From Deinandra increscens subsp. villosa (taxonomy: Eukaryota; Streptophyta; Magnoliopsida; Asterales; Asteraceae), in NCBI GenBank assembly GCA_039602395.1, contig JBCNJP010000038.1:434001-498000 (forward strand): a DNA stretch of 64,000 nucleotides. The letters run 5' to 3'. Shown here in pieces: positions 33,583 through 42,639 of this stretch; positions within the stretch are counted from its first letter, which is position 1; each line of letters begins with the position of its first letter. Below the pieces are notes generated by a model. The model saw only the letters and a program-made list of their open reading frames with translations, was not told the DNA's origin and ran no database searches. The translations under genes were made by a program, and so were the position numbers.

Positions 33583-36333
33583 TTACATTCCTATTATAAT
33601 TTTACCATTTGGGAAAACCATGTTTCTCGATAAAAGTATTCTTTTCCCAGTACTTCCTGTTGCTTCTTTGCTTTGCATTTTCAAACTTTGGTTGAGAAGC
33701 AACATTGGGAATTTCAGTATGAGGGTACTGAGTTCCTTAGGCACTTCTGCAGGATGATCATGCACTTCATACTGTTTAGAAAAATGTTTTCTTTCACGAG
33801 GAGCGGATTTTGCTCGTGAATTACCTTTGAAATTTGGGTGTGATTGATTTAAAAACTCGGTGGATTGAAATTCAGGTCTTTGCCTAGAAGGTTTTGAAGA
33901 CCTGATGTTGTTTAAATGTTCTGAGGGAACTGCACTTCTTCCGGAGGAAAGTTCTCCCGGAAGAAATGAAGTTCCTGCAGAATTTCGTTCCTTAAGAAAA
34001 TTGTTTCTTTTAACATGTGAGAAGCTGTTATTCTTCTCATTTCCAACCCAAACCTTCTGAGTTTTTCCAAAAACCCTTTGATCACCCTGTGATCTTCTTG
34101 GTGACATGTTCATGCTATCCTTTGGATTCTTTGAACTAAACAGATTTTGATTTCTCTTAGGAGAAAGCATTGTTAATTATCTGTTTAAAAGGATTGTAGG
34201 AACAGTGAATTGCCACATGTCCCAACTCACCACAAATTATGCATTCCTTCACAGAGGTGTGAGGGACCTAGTGTTTTGGTGATACATGTTTGAAAACAGG
34301 TTTTGATGTTCCAACCTTTTGAGTAGTAGAACCCGAAGAATGAGATCCTTCATGATCTAAACTCATTGACTCAGTGACATGTGAGGTTGGTTTTGAGATT
34401 TTCAAATCTTCAACCTTAGCAGAAATGCTGGTTGATGCTTTTGTGACATCAGAAAAACCAGTGTGATTTTCAAACAGTATGTCATCATTTTTTTAACACA
34501 CTCAATTTCATTAGATAGGTCCTCAATTACAGGACCATTCTCCTTTGGGTCAGCTGTCAAGGAAACATTTGTTTCCTTGTTGGGTAAGGTTACAAGACTG
34601 GTGTAAGAGTCAGGGTTTTCAACACTTTTAAAAGATACCCTTCCCTTCCCATGTGTGTGCTCATGCCATAATTTTTGAGCTTTTTCACTTGCAATTTGAA
34701 ATTTATCAGCATTGCATATGGCTTCTCTCAGCTGATCTTTTAGGGTTTGAATGTCAAGCACATATTCCACATTTTGTTTCTTTGAAATTTTTAGTTGCTC
34801 AACAACATCATCCATTTGTGTTATAAAATCAGTTTGTTGATGTTTCAAAACCCCTATTGTTTGATTAAGTTCATATGTTTTGGTTGAATAAGCTATATCT
34901 GCCCTTCTTGAGTACTCTTTCAACTCATTTAAGTTTGCTATTTCTTATATTAGTGACATATTATGCTTTTTGTAACTCTCAACCAGTTCAATGCATTTAG
35001 GTGTGCATAACACAATTTTCAGGTTCAATTGTGGGACTTGAGTTTACCTCTGAAGTTGCAGGTGAAGAACCACTGGCCATCAGGGCATGGTTGGTTGGAG
35101 CAAACTCACTCATCACTTCTTCCCAGTCAACAAATCCTGTTTGGTTTGCCACAACAACAGTTGCATGGTTGTTTTAAGAAGGCTTTGGTGGAGTAGGGCC
35201 TGAAGAAGAGCTAGGTTTGGTGAAACCAGAGCTTGGTTTGGTGTATTCTGGTTTCTTCTCAGCATTGTAGCCACCATCTCTTCTTGGCTGAGAACACTCC
35301 CTGGAAAAGTGTCCTAACTGATTGCAGTTGTAACACTTGACTTTAGATTTGTCAAGGCCAATGGGAGTATTCTTGGCTCCATTATACTTCCTTCCAGTTC
35401 TCTTGTAGAACCTTTGTGCCCTCAGTGACACCATTGCAAGCTATGTTGTGATGTCAATTTCTTCTAGATCATCAACACTAATGCATTCAAGATCTGATCT
35501 AGTGAACCCTGTGTAGGAATTGTTAGCAACATTTGCAAAGTTTTGAAAATATGAAACTTAAGTCCTTTAGGAGATTCAGGAAAGGAAATTTGTGGTTCAT
35601 GATCAGAATAGTTCTCTGAGTGAGCAGTGATGAGGGCCAAAGTGTCTTTGGAAGATGATGCCTGGTTAGATGATACACCAGACTTCTCATTCATCTCCAT
35701 CTCATGTGCACTCAACATTCCATAGAGATCTCCTAATTTCAAAGTCTTGAGGTCTTTGTTATACTTTATGCTAACTGTATAGCCAGTCCAAACTTCAGGT
35801 AAGGATCTTAAAAACTTTCTGATTATATCAGCGTTTTCAATTTTGACATCTACACCTTGTAGTTCATCTATCAGTTTCACATATCTCAGGTATTATTCAG
35901 ACATAGTTTCACCTCTTTTGTGACAGAAATTTTCATATCTTTGTTTTAAAACATCTTTCTTATTTTCCCTAGCCTCATCTGTCCCTTCATACATTTCAAT
36001 GAGAGCTTTCCAAAGATCATGTGCAGTTTTGCATCTCTTAAAGCCAATAAGTATGGAATTAGGAAGAGCTGCCTGGAGTGCCCACAAAGCTTTGTAGTCA
36101 CCTTCGCAGGTCTTATGGTCATCCTCAGAGTAATTCTCATACGTTTTGATTAGATCAACAATTGGTTGAGTTACAAATTTGGTTGTAATGACTTGTGGTC
36201 CTGAGTTAATGGAGTTCCACATTTTGTAGTAAGTGTTTTTACAGAAAATCTTCATTCTGAGTTTCCAGGTGTCGAAGTCATCAGGAGTAAATGTAGGTGG
36301 TTTGTTAGTTCTGCCATTCCTTAGTTCACTCAT
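33583..36333 (-). pseudogene. Sirevirus gag, broken
   Basis: Starting with ATG at 36333, 120 bp after the primer-binding site, the minus strand reads a copia gag. The first part has FDTWKLRMKIFCKNTYYKMW and LWALQAALPN, with the pattern ...AHDLWKALIEMYEGTD. The next frame (35880-35464) has LIDELQGVDVKIENADIIRK and FLRSLPEVW. A first zinc knuckle CYNCNQLGHFSREC lies near 35294-35335. A long coiled-coil-like part is at 34923-34402. A second knuckle CIICGELGHVAIHC lies at about 34202-34245. A basic tail is at 34170-33583. The C-terminal extension with a second CCHC and coiled coil fits the large gags of Sireviruses. Stops at about 35890, frameshifts near 35450 and 35040, and further breaks make it non-functional. 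Confidence 0.85.
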
Positions 36334-36440
36334 TTTTAGAGATCAAGAATCGTAACAGTCTTATCTAAAGCAAACAGAAACACCTTTAAGTAAGAAAAGT
36401 TTTCAAAAGTTCTTTAAAACTTTGAAACACACGAGCCAAA

Positions 36441-36453
36441 GCTCTGATACCAC
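36441..36453 (-). other. Primer-binding site (initiator tRNA-Met)
   Basis: The minus strand reads TGGTATCAGAGC one to two bases after the 5' LTR, complementary to the 3' end of plant initiator methionine tRNA, the usual primer of copia elements. Confidence 0.92.
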
Positions 36454-36454
36454 T

Positions 36455-37059
36455 TGTTGGATCGTGATTAGAACAGGCTAATCAGTCAAGTTACTTAAAG
36501 GTATCAAACAAGAAAGGCGGAATCAGACTTATTTGTGTTTATGTTTGAAATGTCTTTGATCGATAACCGTAACTAATAAACAAGAAGTAGAGTAGTTGAA
36601 CACAAGATATCAATTCCAAGCACTACAATATTATTACTTTACATATGTTTACAAGGAGTTACAAACAGATGAACAATAAAGTTGATCGATATCTAAACAA
36701 GAAAAATACAAGTAATATATATAGTGCAAGGAGGAAATAAAAAGATAATATTTTATTTCCATTTAGCTACTAGGCTAAATAAACTAATCATATCTACTCC
36801 AAAAGTTGTTGTACCAACAGGCATGGGCGCTGTGAACAGTTGAGCAACTCTATCGGTGAACAGTGTCAAGCATGGTGGAAAGTAGACTGCTTTCTGACAG
36901 CTTTACTGCCTTGAAACTTGAACCGAGTAGATAAGTCAAACTTCCGGAGTAACTTAGGGGGAAGTTCCGGAGTAACTTCTTAGTGCAGAGGAAGTTCCTG
37001 AGTAACTTCCTTCGGAACTCTGACTTAGAGAATTTCAGCCAAACTGAACATTCCCAACA
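36455..37059 (-). repeat. Copia 5' LTR
   Basis: 605 bp, partner of 17924-18528. Reading on the minus strand it begins TGTTGGGAATG and ends ACGATCCAACA. It is flanked outside by the AAGGT duplication. Confidence 0.95.
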
Positions 37060-37064
37060 AAGGT

Positions 37065-37436
37065 GACACGCGGAACAAAGAAGCACCTTAGAAATTCTCC
37101 CACGCGCCGTGCCTCGCACGCGCTGACGTCATAGGCCTCAAAAGAAATCCTAATCACGAGCCTATAAATAGTAAGTTGAGGGTTCATTCAAGAGGTACAT
37201 TCTCACTCACCTTTTCACCTACACAATATCCTTACTACTTCTCTGAACCGTTCACTGATTCTCACGCCGGAGGGCCGATATGAGGGCTCCTCTCCGGCTC
37301 ACCTCGTAACGCCCTAACGTGTTTGTTCCAAGTGTGCAGGTTCGCTCCTTTCATTCTCCATCCCAGGCTCACTCGATTACTTAAGAAGCCTGCATTTACC
37401 CTACTAGAAAATTGAGTTGGGTTTTTGTTTTCTTCA
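37065..37436 (+). repeat. Gypsy 5' LTR, downstream part
   Basis: This continues the LTR interrupted at 17923, carries the TATA box at 37163 and a leader, and ends TTTTCTTCA immediately before TTGGCGCC. Confidence 0.75.
37161..37171 (+). promoter_or_regulatory. Gypsy LTR TATA box
   Basis: CCTATAAATAG, with a transcription-start-like region 30 bp downstream and a leader to the LTR end. The copia insertion has separated this core promoter from the upstream U3. Confidence 0.65.
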
Positions 37437-37451
37437 TTGGCGCCATTCGAG
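37437..37451 (+). other. Gypsy primer-binding site
   Basis: TTGGCGCCATTCGAG directly follows the LTR end. It shares the TTGGCGCC core with the site at 6802. Confidence 0.7.
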
Positions 37452-37499
37452 TTAAAAAACTGAGCTTTTACAGCATTCTGTCTTCGTTTTCGAGAAGCC

Positions 37500-39250
37500 A
37501 TGCCAGATTCACCACCTTCGCAGATTTTTGGAAATACTGATCGAGATCGGGAGTCGCTGGGACTCCTGGAATACTCGTATGTTTCCCCTGAACGTAATGA
37601 CGTATCTGTTGACGATTTCGCGTCACCACCGACTCGAGCAATGGGTAGCGCGGGTCCCGCTACATTGTCAAATTTGGCTAGTTCCATTTTTTCCAAGCAT
37701 GAACGCGGGAGGGCATGCTATGCCTTATGCCTTTGGAGCCAGTTCAAGTTCAGCAGCTCCAAGGGTGGCTCCTGCTAGGCGGAGTATATTTGCGGGACCA
37801 AGTATTTCTAATGCTTCCCAATCAACACTCGGCGGTGCGTCGCCCGCCAAGCCTCTCCGCTACCCCTCCTCCAAGTGGAACTTTACCAACAGGTACAAGT
37901 ACAGTTATTCCATAGAGCATCCCTGTGAGCATCCCGCCGGCGGTACTTCCACCTCCTATAGGTTTCAATGACCCGCCTCCTGAAGTTGCGCGGTGGATAG
38001 AACACCACCATCAATATTTTGAGCAGCTCAACGCACTTCAGAATGCCATCCGTTCGAGCGCATGCTCACAATTAAACTTTGGAACAGACAGTTCCTCCAC
38101 CAGTGACCTCTCCCGCGGCTGCATTTTCAGTACCTCCAGCGGGGCGATCCCGGTAACGCGCCCAATATACTCCGAGCCGAGGCCAACTGCCGCCTACATT
38201 CCACCACCTGTTTATCGGTCTACATATGTCCCGCCGCCTCCTCCACCGGCGGTGGACTATACTGTTGCATATAAGCCTACATCCGTTGTGGCTCAATCAA
38301 AGTTTATAGCGCCAATTGCACTGGCAAGCTTCACTACCAAGCTTAAAATGCCTTCGGTGGTAGGGAAATACGATGGGTTGACGAACCCAAATGATCATTA
38401 TAATTGCTTCATTAATGTGGGTACTTTGGAAAACCCAGGATGGACCATCCCTGTATGGTGCCACATGTTTGTCTAGACGCTGGTTGGAACCGCACACTTA
38501 TGGTTCGACTCCCTTCCAGTTGGCCAGATATCGAGCTTTGAGGAGCTAGTAAATAAGTTCTTCCAACAGTTTTCTCAATAGAAACGTCATACAAAGGAGA
38601 AGGCGGAGATACTCCATATCCGCCGGAAAGACAATGAAACTGTAGAAGTTTCATCACCAGGTTCAATATTGAAAGCCTCCAGATAGGCGGAGCAACAGAA
38701 GATTTAATGATAGCGGGTTTCATACAGGGATTAAGAGAAGAGCATTTGGTAAGAAAAATTATGAGTGGCGGACAGCCACAAATGATGGATGCACTAATGT
38801 CAATAGCTAAGTAGTACGTCCGCGTGGAAAAAACAATCGTTTTGAACCGAGCATACGAACGAGGAAAGGAGCAGGTTAGGTCTTAAGATCCCAGAAAAGA
38901 TTCAAACGGTAGTCGCCATTCCCGTAGAAATGATAGACGTCCCAGCAGTCGCTTTACTTCCTACCAATCAAGCTCTGAAACACAAGATTCGTTCCGCGAG
39001 CCACACCGCGGAAGGGATATGTCCGTAGTAAAACGGGAGCAACCCGCATCTTCCTCGTCTAATTGGTATCTCACAAAGCCCCCAAGCGCCATTTTTACAA
39101 GTGAGGGGTTGAAATGGGAGGAGCCAAGACCTCTAAAGGAAAGCAATACCCGTGATATAAAAAAGTACTGTGACTATCACAAGGGTCATGGTCACGTCAC
39201 CGATGAGTGTTTCGCGCTAAAAAAGCAGATAGCAAAGTATGTGAAGGAGG
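37500..39250 (+). pseudogene. Gypsy gag, broken
   Basis: The ATG at 37500 opens a Ser/Pro-rich N-terminal part with frameshifts (37500-37778, then 37925-38476). The capsid-like core is recognisable at 38325-38640: LKMPSVVGKYDGLTNPNDHY, then after a stop GTAHLWFDSLPVGQISSFEE and LVNKFFQQFSQ. This matches the Retrotrans_gag pattern (Y.G..DP..H...F......G......M.F..TL.G.A..WF..L....I.SF..L...F..QF). Downstream, 39160-39245 reads KYCDYHKGHGHVTDECFALK, the usual Tat-type zinc-binding motif. Internal stops near 38475, 38580 and 38812 break it. Confidence 0.8.
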
Positions 39251-39740
39251 GAAAATTGATGCACTTGCAGAAGAGAGATGACAGGAAAAAAGAAGACTCT
39301 CCAAAGTATAAAGATGTCTTCATGATGTGGAACCACTCACGAAAAGAAAAGAAGGTGCGTCAGCGTGCCGAGTCTTGGATGCACGCCCCACTGACGTTTC
39401 CGCCTCAAATAGGCAACTACAACGAAAGCGCTATCACAATCACTCTCCGCATGGGAGCCTACAAGATGCGTCGAGTTCTAGTAGATACAGGTAGCTCTGC
39501 AGACATCATCTTTGAGGAGTGTTCCCGTCGTTTAGCTCCAGAAGATAGGGAGCGCCTGGAACCTGTTTATGAACCCTTAAGTGGGTGTCTGGAGAAACAT
39601 GTATGCCTCTTGGCCAAATCGACTTTCCAGTAACAATGGGTGATGGCATAAGAGATAGAACTGTCATGACAACCTTTCTGGTCGTACCAGCCAAAAGTGA
39701 GTACAATGCCATAATTGGCAGACCAACCTTAGGAAATCTC
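39251..39740 (+). pseudogene. Gypsy aspartic protease region
   Basis: The frame reads MRRVLVDTGSSADIIFEECS near 39465-39525, with the active-site triad DTG, and after a frameshift near 39590 EYNAIIGRPTLG (39700-39735), the usual second protease motif. The frameshift between them prevents an intact product. Confidence 0.8.
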
Positions 39741-39884
39741 GCGGCGGCAGTCTCCACGACCCGCAGCCTTTTAATGCTTCCCACCCCGCGGGGGGTTGCC
39801 CAGGTTTGGGCTGAAAAACCAATGGTGGTAGCAGAGGTATCATCCCACCCGCGTGCACCGCCAGTTAACGAAGCGGAAAAGTCG

Positions 39885-41048
39885 GTCATCAACCCCCGCT
39901 TCCTGGAACAAACAGTTGCGCTGGGAGCCTCCCTATCCCAGAAAATCAGATATCACCTGAAGCAACTATTGAAAGATAATATGGACATTTTCGCATTTAC
40001 CCACCGGGACATGACGGGAGTCCCGCGTGATATCACGGAACACCATTTCAGAGTATATAAAGATGCTAAGCCACACGTGCAAAAACAAAGACACATGGGA
40101 GAAAAACGAAAAAAAGTTTATCACTTCAGAAGTCGAAAAACTTGAAGCCGCCGGAATTGTCCGCCAGATGAAAGAACAAACCTGGCTGGCCAATCCAGTG
40201 GTTGTTCCAAAAGAGGATGGATCCTGGCGGATGTGTGTTGATTATACTAACCTTAACAAAGTTTGCCCCAAGGATGCATATCCTTTACCAGTGATTGATG
40301 TCAAGGTCGACTCTCTGGTCCCATTCCGTTTCAAATGCTTCTTAGACGCCTACAAGGATTATCACCAGGTGAAAATGGCCAGGGAGGACGAGGCCAAAAC
40401 AACGTTTTACACCGAGAAGGGTATTTATACTAAAATGCCCTTCGGGTTAAAAAACGCGGGGGAAACATATCAGCGGATGATGGACCGGGTTTTTGATAAA
40501 CAAATTGGAAAAAATGTGGAAGTATATGTGGACGACCTTGTAATAAAAAGCTTGGAAGAAAATCGCCTGCTACCTGATATCGTTGAGACATTCTCTGCTC
40601 TCAGGAAAAACAATATCAAGCTGAACCCATAAAAATGTTCTTTTGGCATGGAAGAAGGGAAATTCTTGGGTGTCATAGTAACAAAAGATGGATTTCGCGT
40701 CCACCCGGAAAAGGTCATCGCGGTTATAGAAATGCGGTCCCCTACCTCCTTGAAAGAAGTACAGGCACTTAACGGAAGGCTGGTCGCCATCAATAGATTC
40801 CTATCTAAGCATGCGGAGCGGTCTCTTCCATTTATTTCAGTACTGAAAAAATGTTTGTCAGAAAACACTTTGAATGGACTACTGAAGCAGAGCAAGCTTT
40901 CCAAGACCTCATGGCATACATGGTCAATCTACCTGCCTTAACTTCACCACGTGCCGTTAGTTCCGTGCTGCTAGTTGAGCGGAGAGATACACAAACTCCT
41001 ATTTATTACATAAGCCGCGTTCTAACACACGCCGAGGCCAACTACTAA
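39885..41048 (+). pseudogene. Gypsy reverse transcriptase
   Basis: After a frameshift near 40120, the frame 40027-40632 reads LEAAGIVRQMKEQTWLANPV, VVPKEDGSWRMCVDYTNLNK, CPKDAYPLPVIDV, FLDAYKDYHQVKMAREDEAK, MPFGLKNAGETYQRMMD and the catalytic VEVYVDDLVIKS. A stop at 40630 precedes KCSFGMEEGKFLGVIVTKDG, then the thumb/connection part, again frameshifted near 40905. Conserved Asp residues (LDAY, YVDD) are present. The region would copy element RNA, but the breaks make it inactive. Confidence 0.9.
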
Positions 41049-41128
41049 ATACTGGAGAAGTTGTGCTCGTGCTAGTACACGCCTCCCGCCGCTAGCGGAT
41101 GTACTTTTAGGCACATGACATCGAAGTT

Positions 41129-42169
41129 TTGACGAGCTATCCGATACAACACGAGTTGAGAAAACCTGACCTCTCGGGACGCCTCTGCAAGTGGGCTATT
41201 GAGCTGGGAGTGTATAACCTAACATTCAAGCCTAGAACAGCTGTGAAAGGCCAGGTTATAGCAGACTTCATCTCCGAGATCCTAGCCGGGATGCAACTCT
41301 CACCAGAAGAACTGTGCCTACCAAAGGCTAAAGAAATCCCCGCGGGTCAGGTATGGGAGTTACACTCAGACGGCGCATCCTTTATGGATGGCGCCGGTGC
41401 GGGGGTTATCTTAATTAGCCCCATGGGCAAGGAGTATGCGCGTGCTTATAAACTAAACATCCGGGCTAGCAACAATGAAGCAGAGTATGAAGCTCTGATT
41501 GCAGGACTTAAGCTGGCACTAAGACATAAGGCCAAGCATATCCGCGCGCATACAGACTCCCTTTTGGCGGCCAATCGAATTAATGCAGAGTACGAGGCTA
41601 AGGATGAGGCAATGGAAAAATACCTCAACGTTTGCAAAGCGCTCATCAAGACCTTTAAAACCTGCGAAGTAGTCCACGTCCCACAAAGCAAAAATAAGAA
41701 GGCGGACGCATTGAGCAAACTCGCTTCTTGCTTCACGAAGCCTCTACAAAATGTGCGTGTAGAAGAAATGAAAGACTCGGCTATCCAGATCCATCGCATA
41801 AACGTGGCGCAACAGTCCCCTGACAGTTGGACTGCCCCTATTGTGAAATACTTAACTGATGGGAAACCCCCGCAGGACAAAGGGGAGGCCAGAAAACTGC
41901 GGAGCAAATGTGAAAACTACAAAATGATAAATGGCGTTCTATACCGGCGGATGTATTTGGGCCCATTGCTTCGATGCGTAGACCCTGAAGAAGAAAATTA
42001 TCTAATCAGAGAAGTGCACATGGGCATTTGCGGAATCCATGCGGGGCCCAAGGCAGTGGTGGCCCAGCTGAAAAGTGCGGGTTTCTACTGGCAAGGCATG
42101 CACACTATGGCAGTAGAAGAATTAAGAAGGTGCATCAGTTGTCAAAAATACGCACCCATGATTTCCTGA
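41129..42169 (+). pseudogene. Gypsy RNase H and integrase zinc-binding region
   Basis: A 346-codon open stretch. It begins in the RT-RNase H connection (SYPIQHELRKPDLSGRLCKW). It then reads an RNase H with LHSDGASFMDGAGAGVILIS (Asp 1), ASNNEAEYEALIAGLKLAL (Glu) and HTDSLLAANRINAEYEAKDE (Asp 2), with SKNKKADALSKLA closing it. From about 41900 it continues into integrase: REVHMGICGIHAGPKAVVAQ and RRCISCQKYAPMI supply the HHCC zinc site. This is the longest intact stretch of the gypsy element. A stop at 42167 precedes the integrase core. Confidence 0.88.
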
Positions 42170-42630
42170 CCAAAGAATGATTTGATCCCTGTAACCTCCG
42201 CCTGGCCATTCCAGAAATGGGCGGTAGACATCGTGGGCCCGTTCCCCGAGGCGGCGGGACGGGTAAAATTTCTGATAGTGGCGGTAGATTATTTTACTAA
42301 ATGGGTGGAAAGGAAAGTCATTGACCACAATCACTGCCGCAAACGTGAAAAAATTCTTATTATAGTCTGCCTTTTTGTTATTCCGTTGTACCTAGTAACT
42401 GATAATGGAACCCAATTTGTGGACAAACTCCTCAAGAAGTGGTGTGAAGAACTACAGATTCAACAAATCTTCACCTCGGTCGCACACCCGCAGGGGAACG
42501 GCCAGGTGGAGAGAATTAATAGAAGTCTTCTGGATGGAATCAAGGCTAGATTGGATTTTGAGGGAGCCTCTTGGGTGGACGAGGTGCCACATGTCTTGTG
42601 GGCCCACCTAACAATGAAAAAATCAAGCAA
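42170..42630 (+). pseudogene. Gypsy integrase core, truncated
   Basis: The frame reads PFQKWAVDIVGPFPEAAGRV (first Asp), YLVTDNGTQFVDKLLKKWC (second Asp) and HPQGNGQVERINRSLLDGIK (Glu), then WVDEVPHVLWAHLTMKKSSN. At about 42630 the match ends abruptly where a TGETPFSLVYG-type motif would normally follow. The next bases match Sirevirus ORF3 in antisense, so the C-terminal integrase domain and 3' LTR are missing. Confidence 0.88.
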
Positions 42631-42639
42631 TAAGTTTCT

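Larger units (their letters stand above)
17924..37059 (-). mobile_element. Sirevirus-type Ty1/copia element, 19.1 kb with nested insertions
   Basis: Two 605-bp LTRs (17924-18528 and 36455-37059) start TGTTGG and end CCAACA, and the whole is flanked by a perfect 5-bp duplication AAGGT (17919-17923 and 37060-37064). The minus orientation is set by the primer-binding site next to the right LTR and the polypurine tract next to the left LTR. Coding order on the minus strand is gag, protease, integrase, reverse transcriptase, RNase H, then a long extra ORF3. An ORF after pol is the mark of the Sirevirus/SIRE lineage. By eye the LTRs differ at about 21 positions plus two 1-bp indels (about 3.5%). 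The element holds a CACTA (25340-30537) and a MULE-type element (31759-33153), and all its genes carry stops or frameshifts. Confidence 0.93.
17673..42630 (+). mobile_element. Tat-lineage Ty3/gypsy element, split and truncated
   Basis: The plus-oriented element consists of an LTR (17673-17923 joined to 37065-37436), a primer-binding site, gag, protease, reverse transcriptase, RNase H and an integrase that ends inside its catalytic region at about 42630. The 3' LTR is absent. A long, well-preserved RNase H-like domain between RT and integrase (41340-41730), with the Tat-type pattern SDGAS...NNEAEYEAL...TDS, supports the Tat lineage. Stops and frameshifts occur throughout. It is the oldest layer of the nested cluster because the Sirevirus copia sits inside its LTR. 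Confidence 0.85.

Noticed and set aside
37500..42630. Endogenous pararetrovirus instead of gypsy
   Set aside because: LTR, TTGGCGCC primer site, integrase HHCC and DDE residues are present, and no movement-protein motif was seen. The order RT-RNase H-integrase fits Ty3/gypsy.
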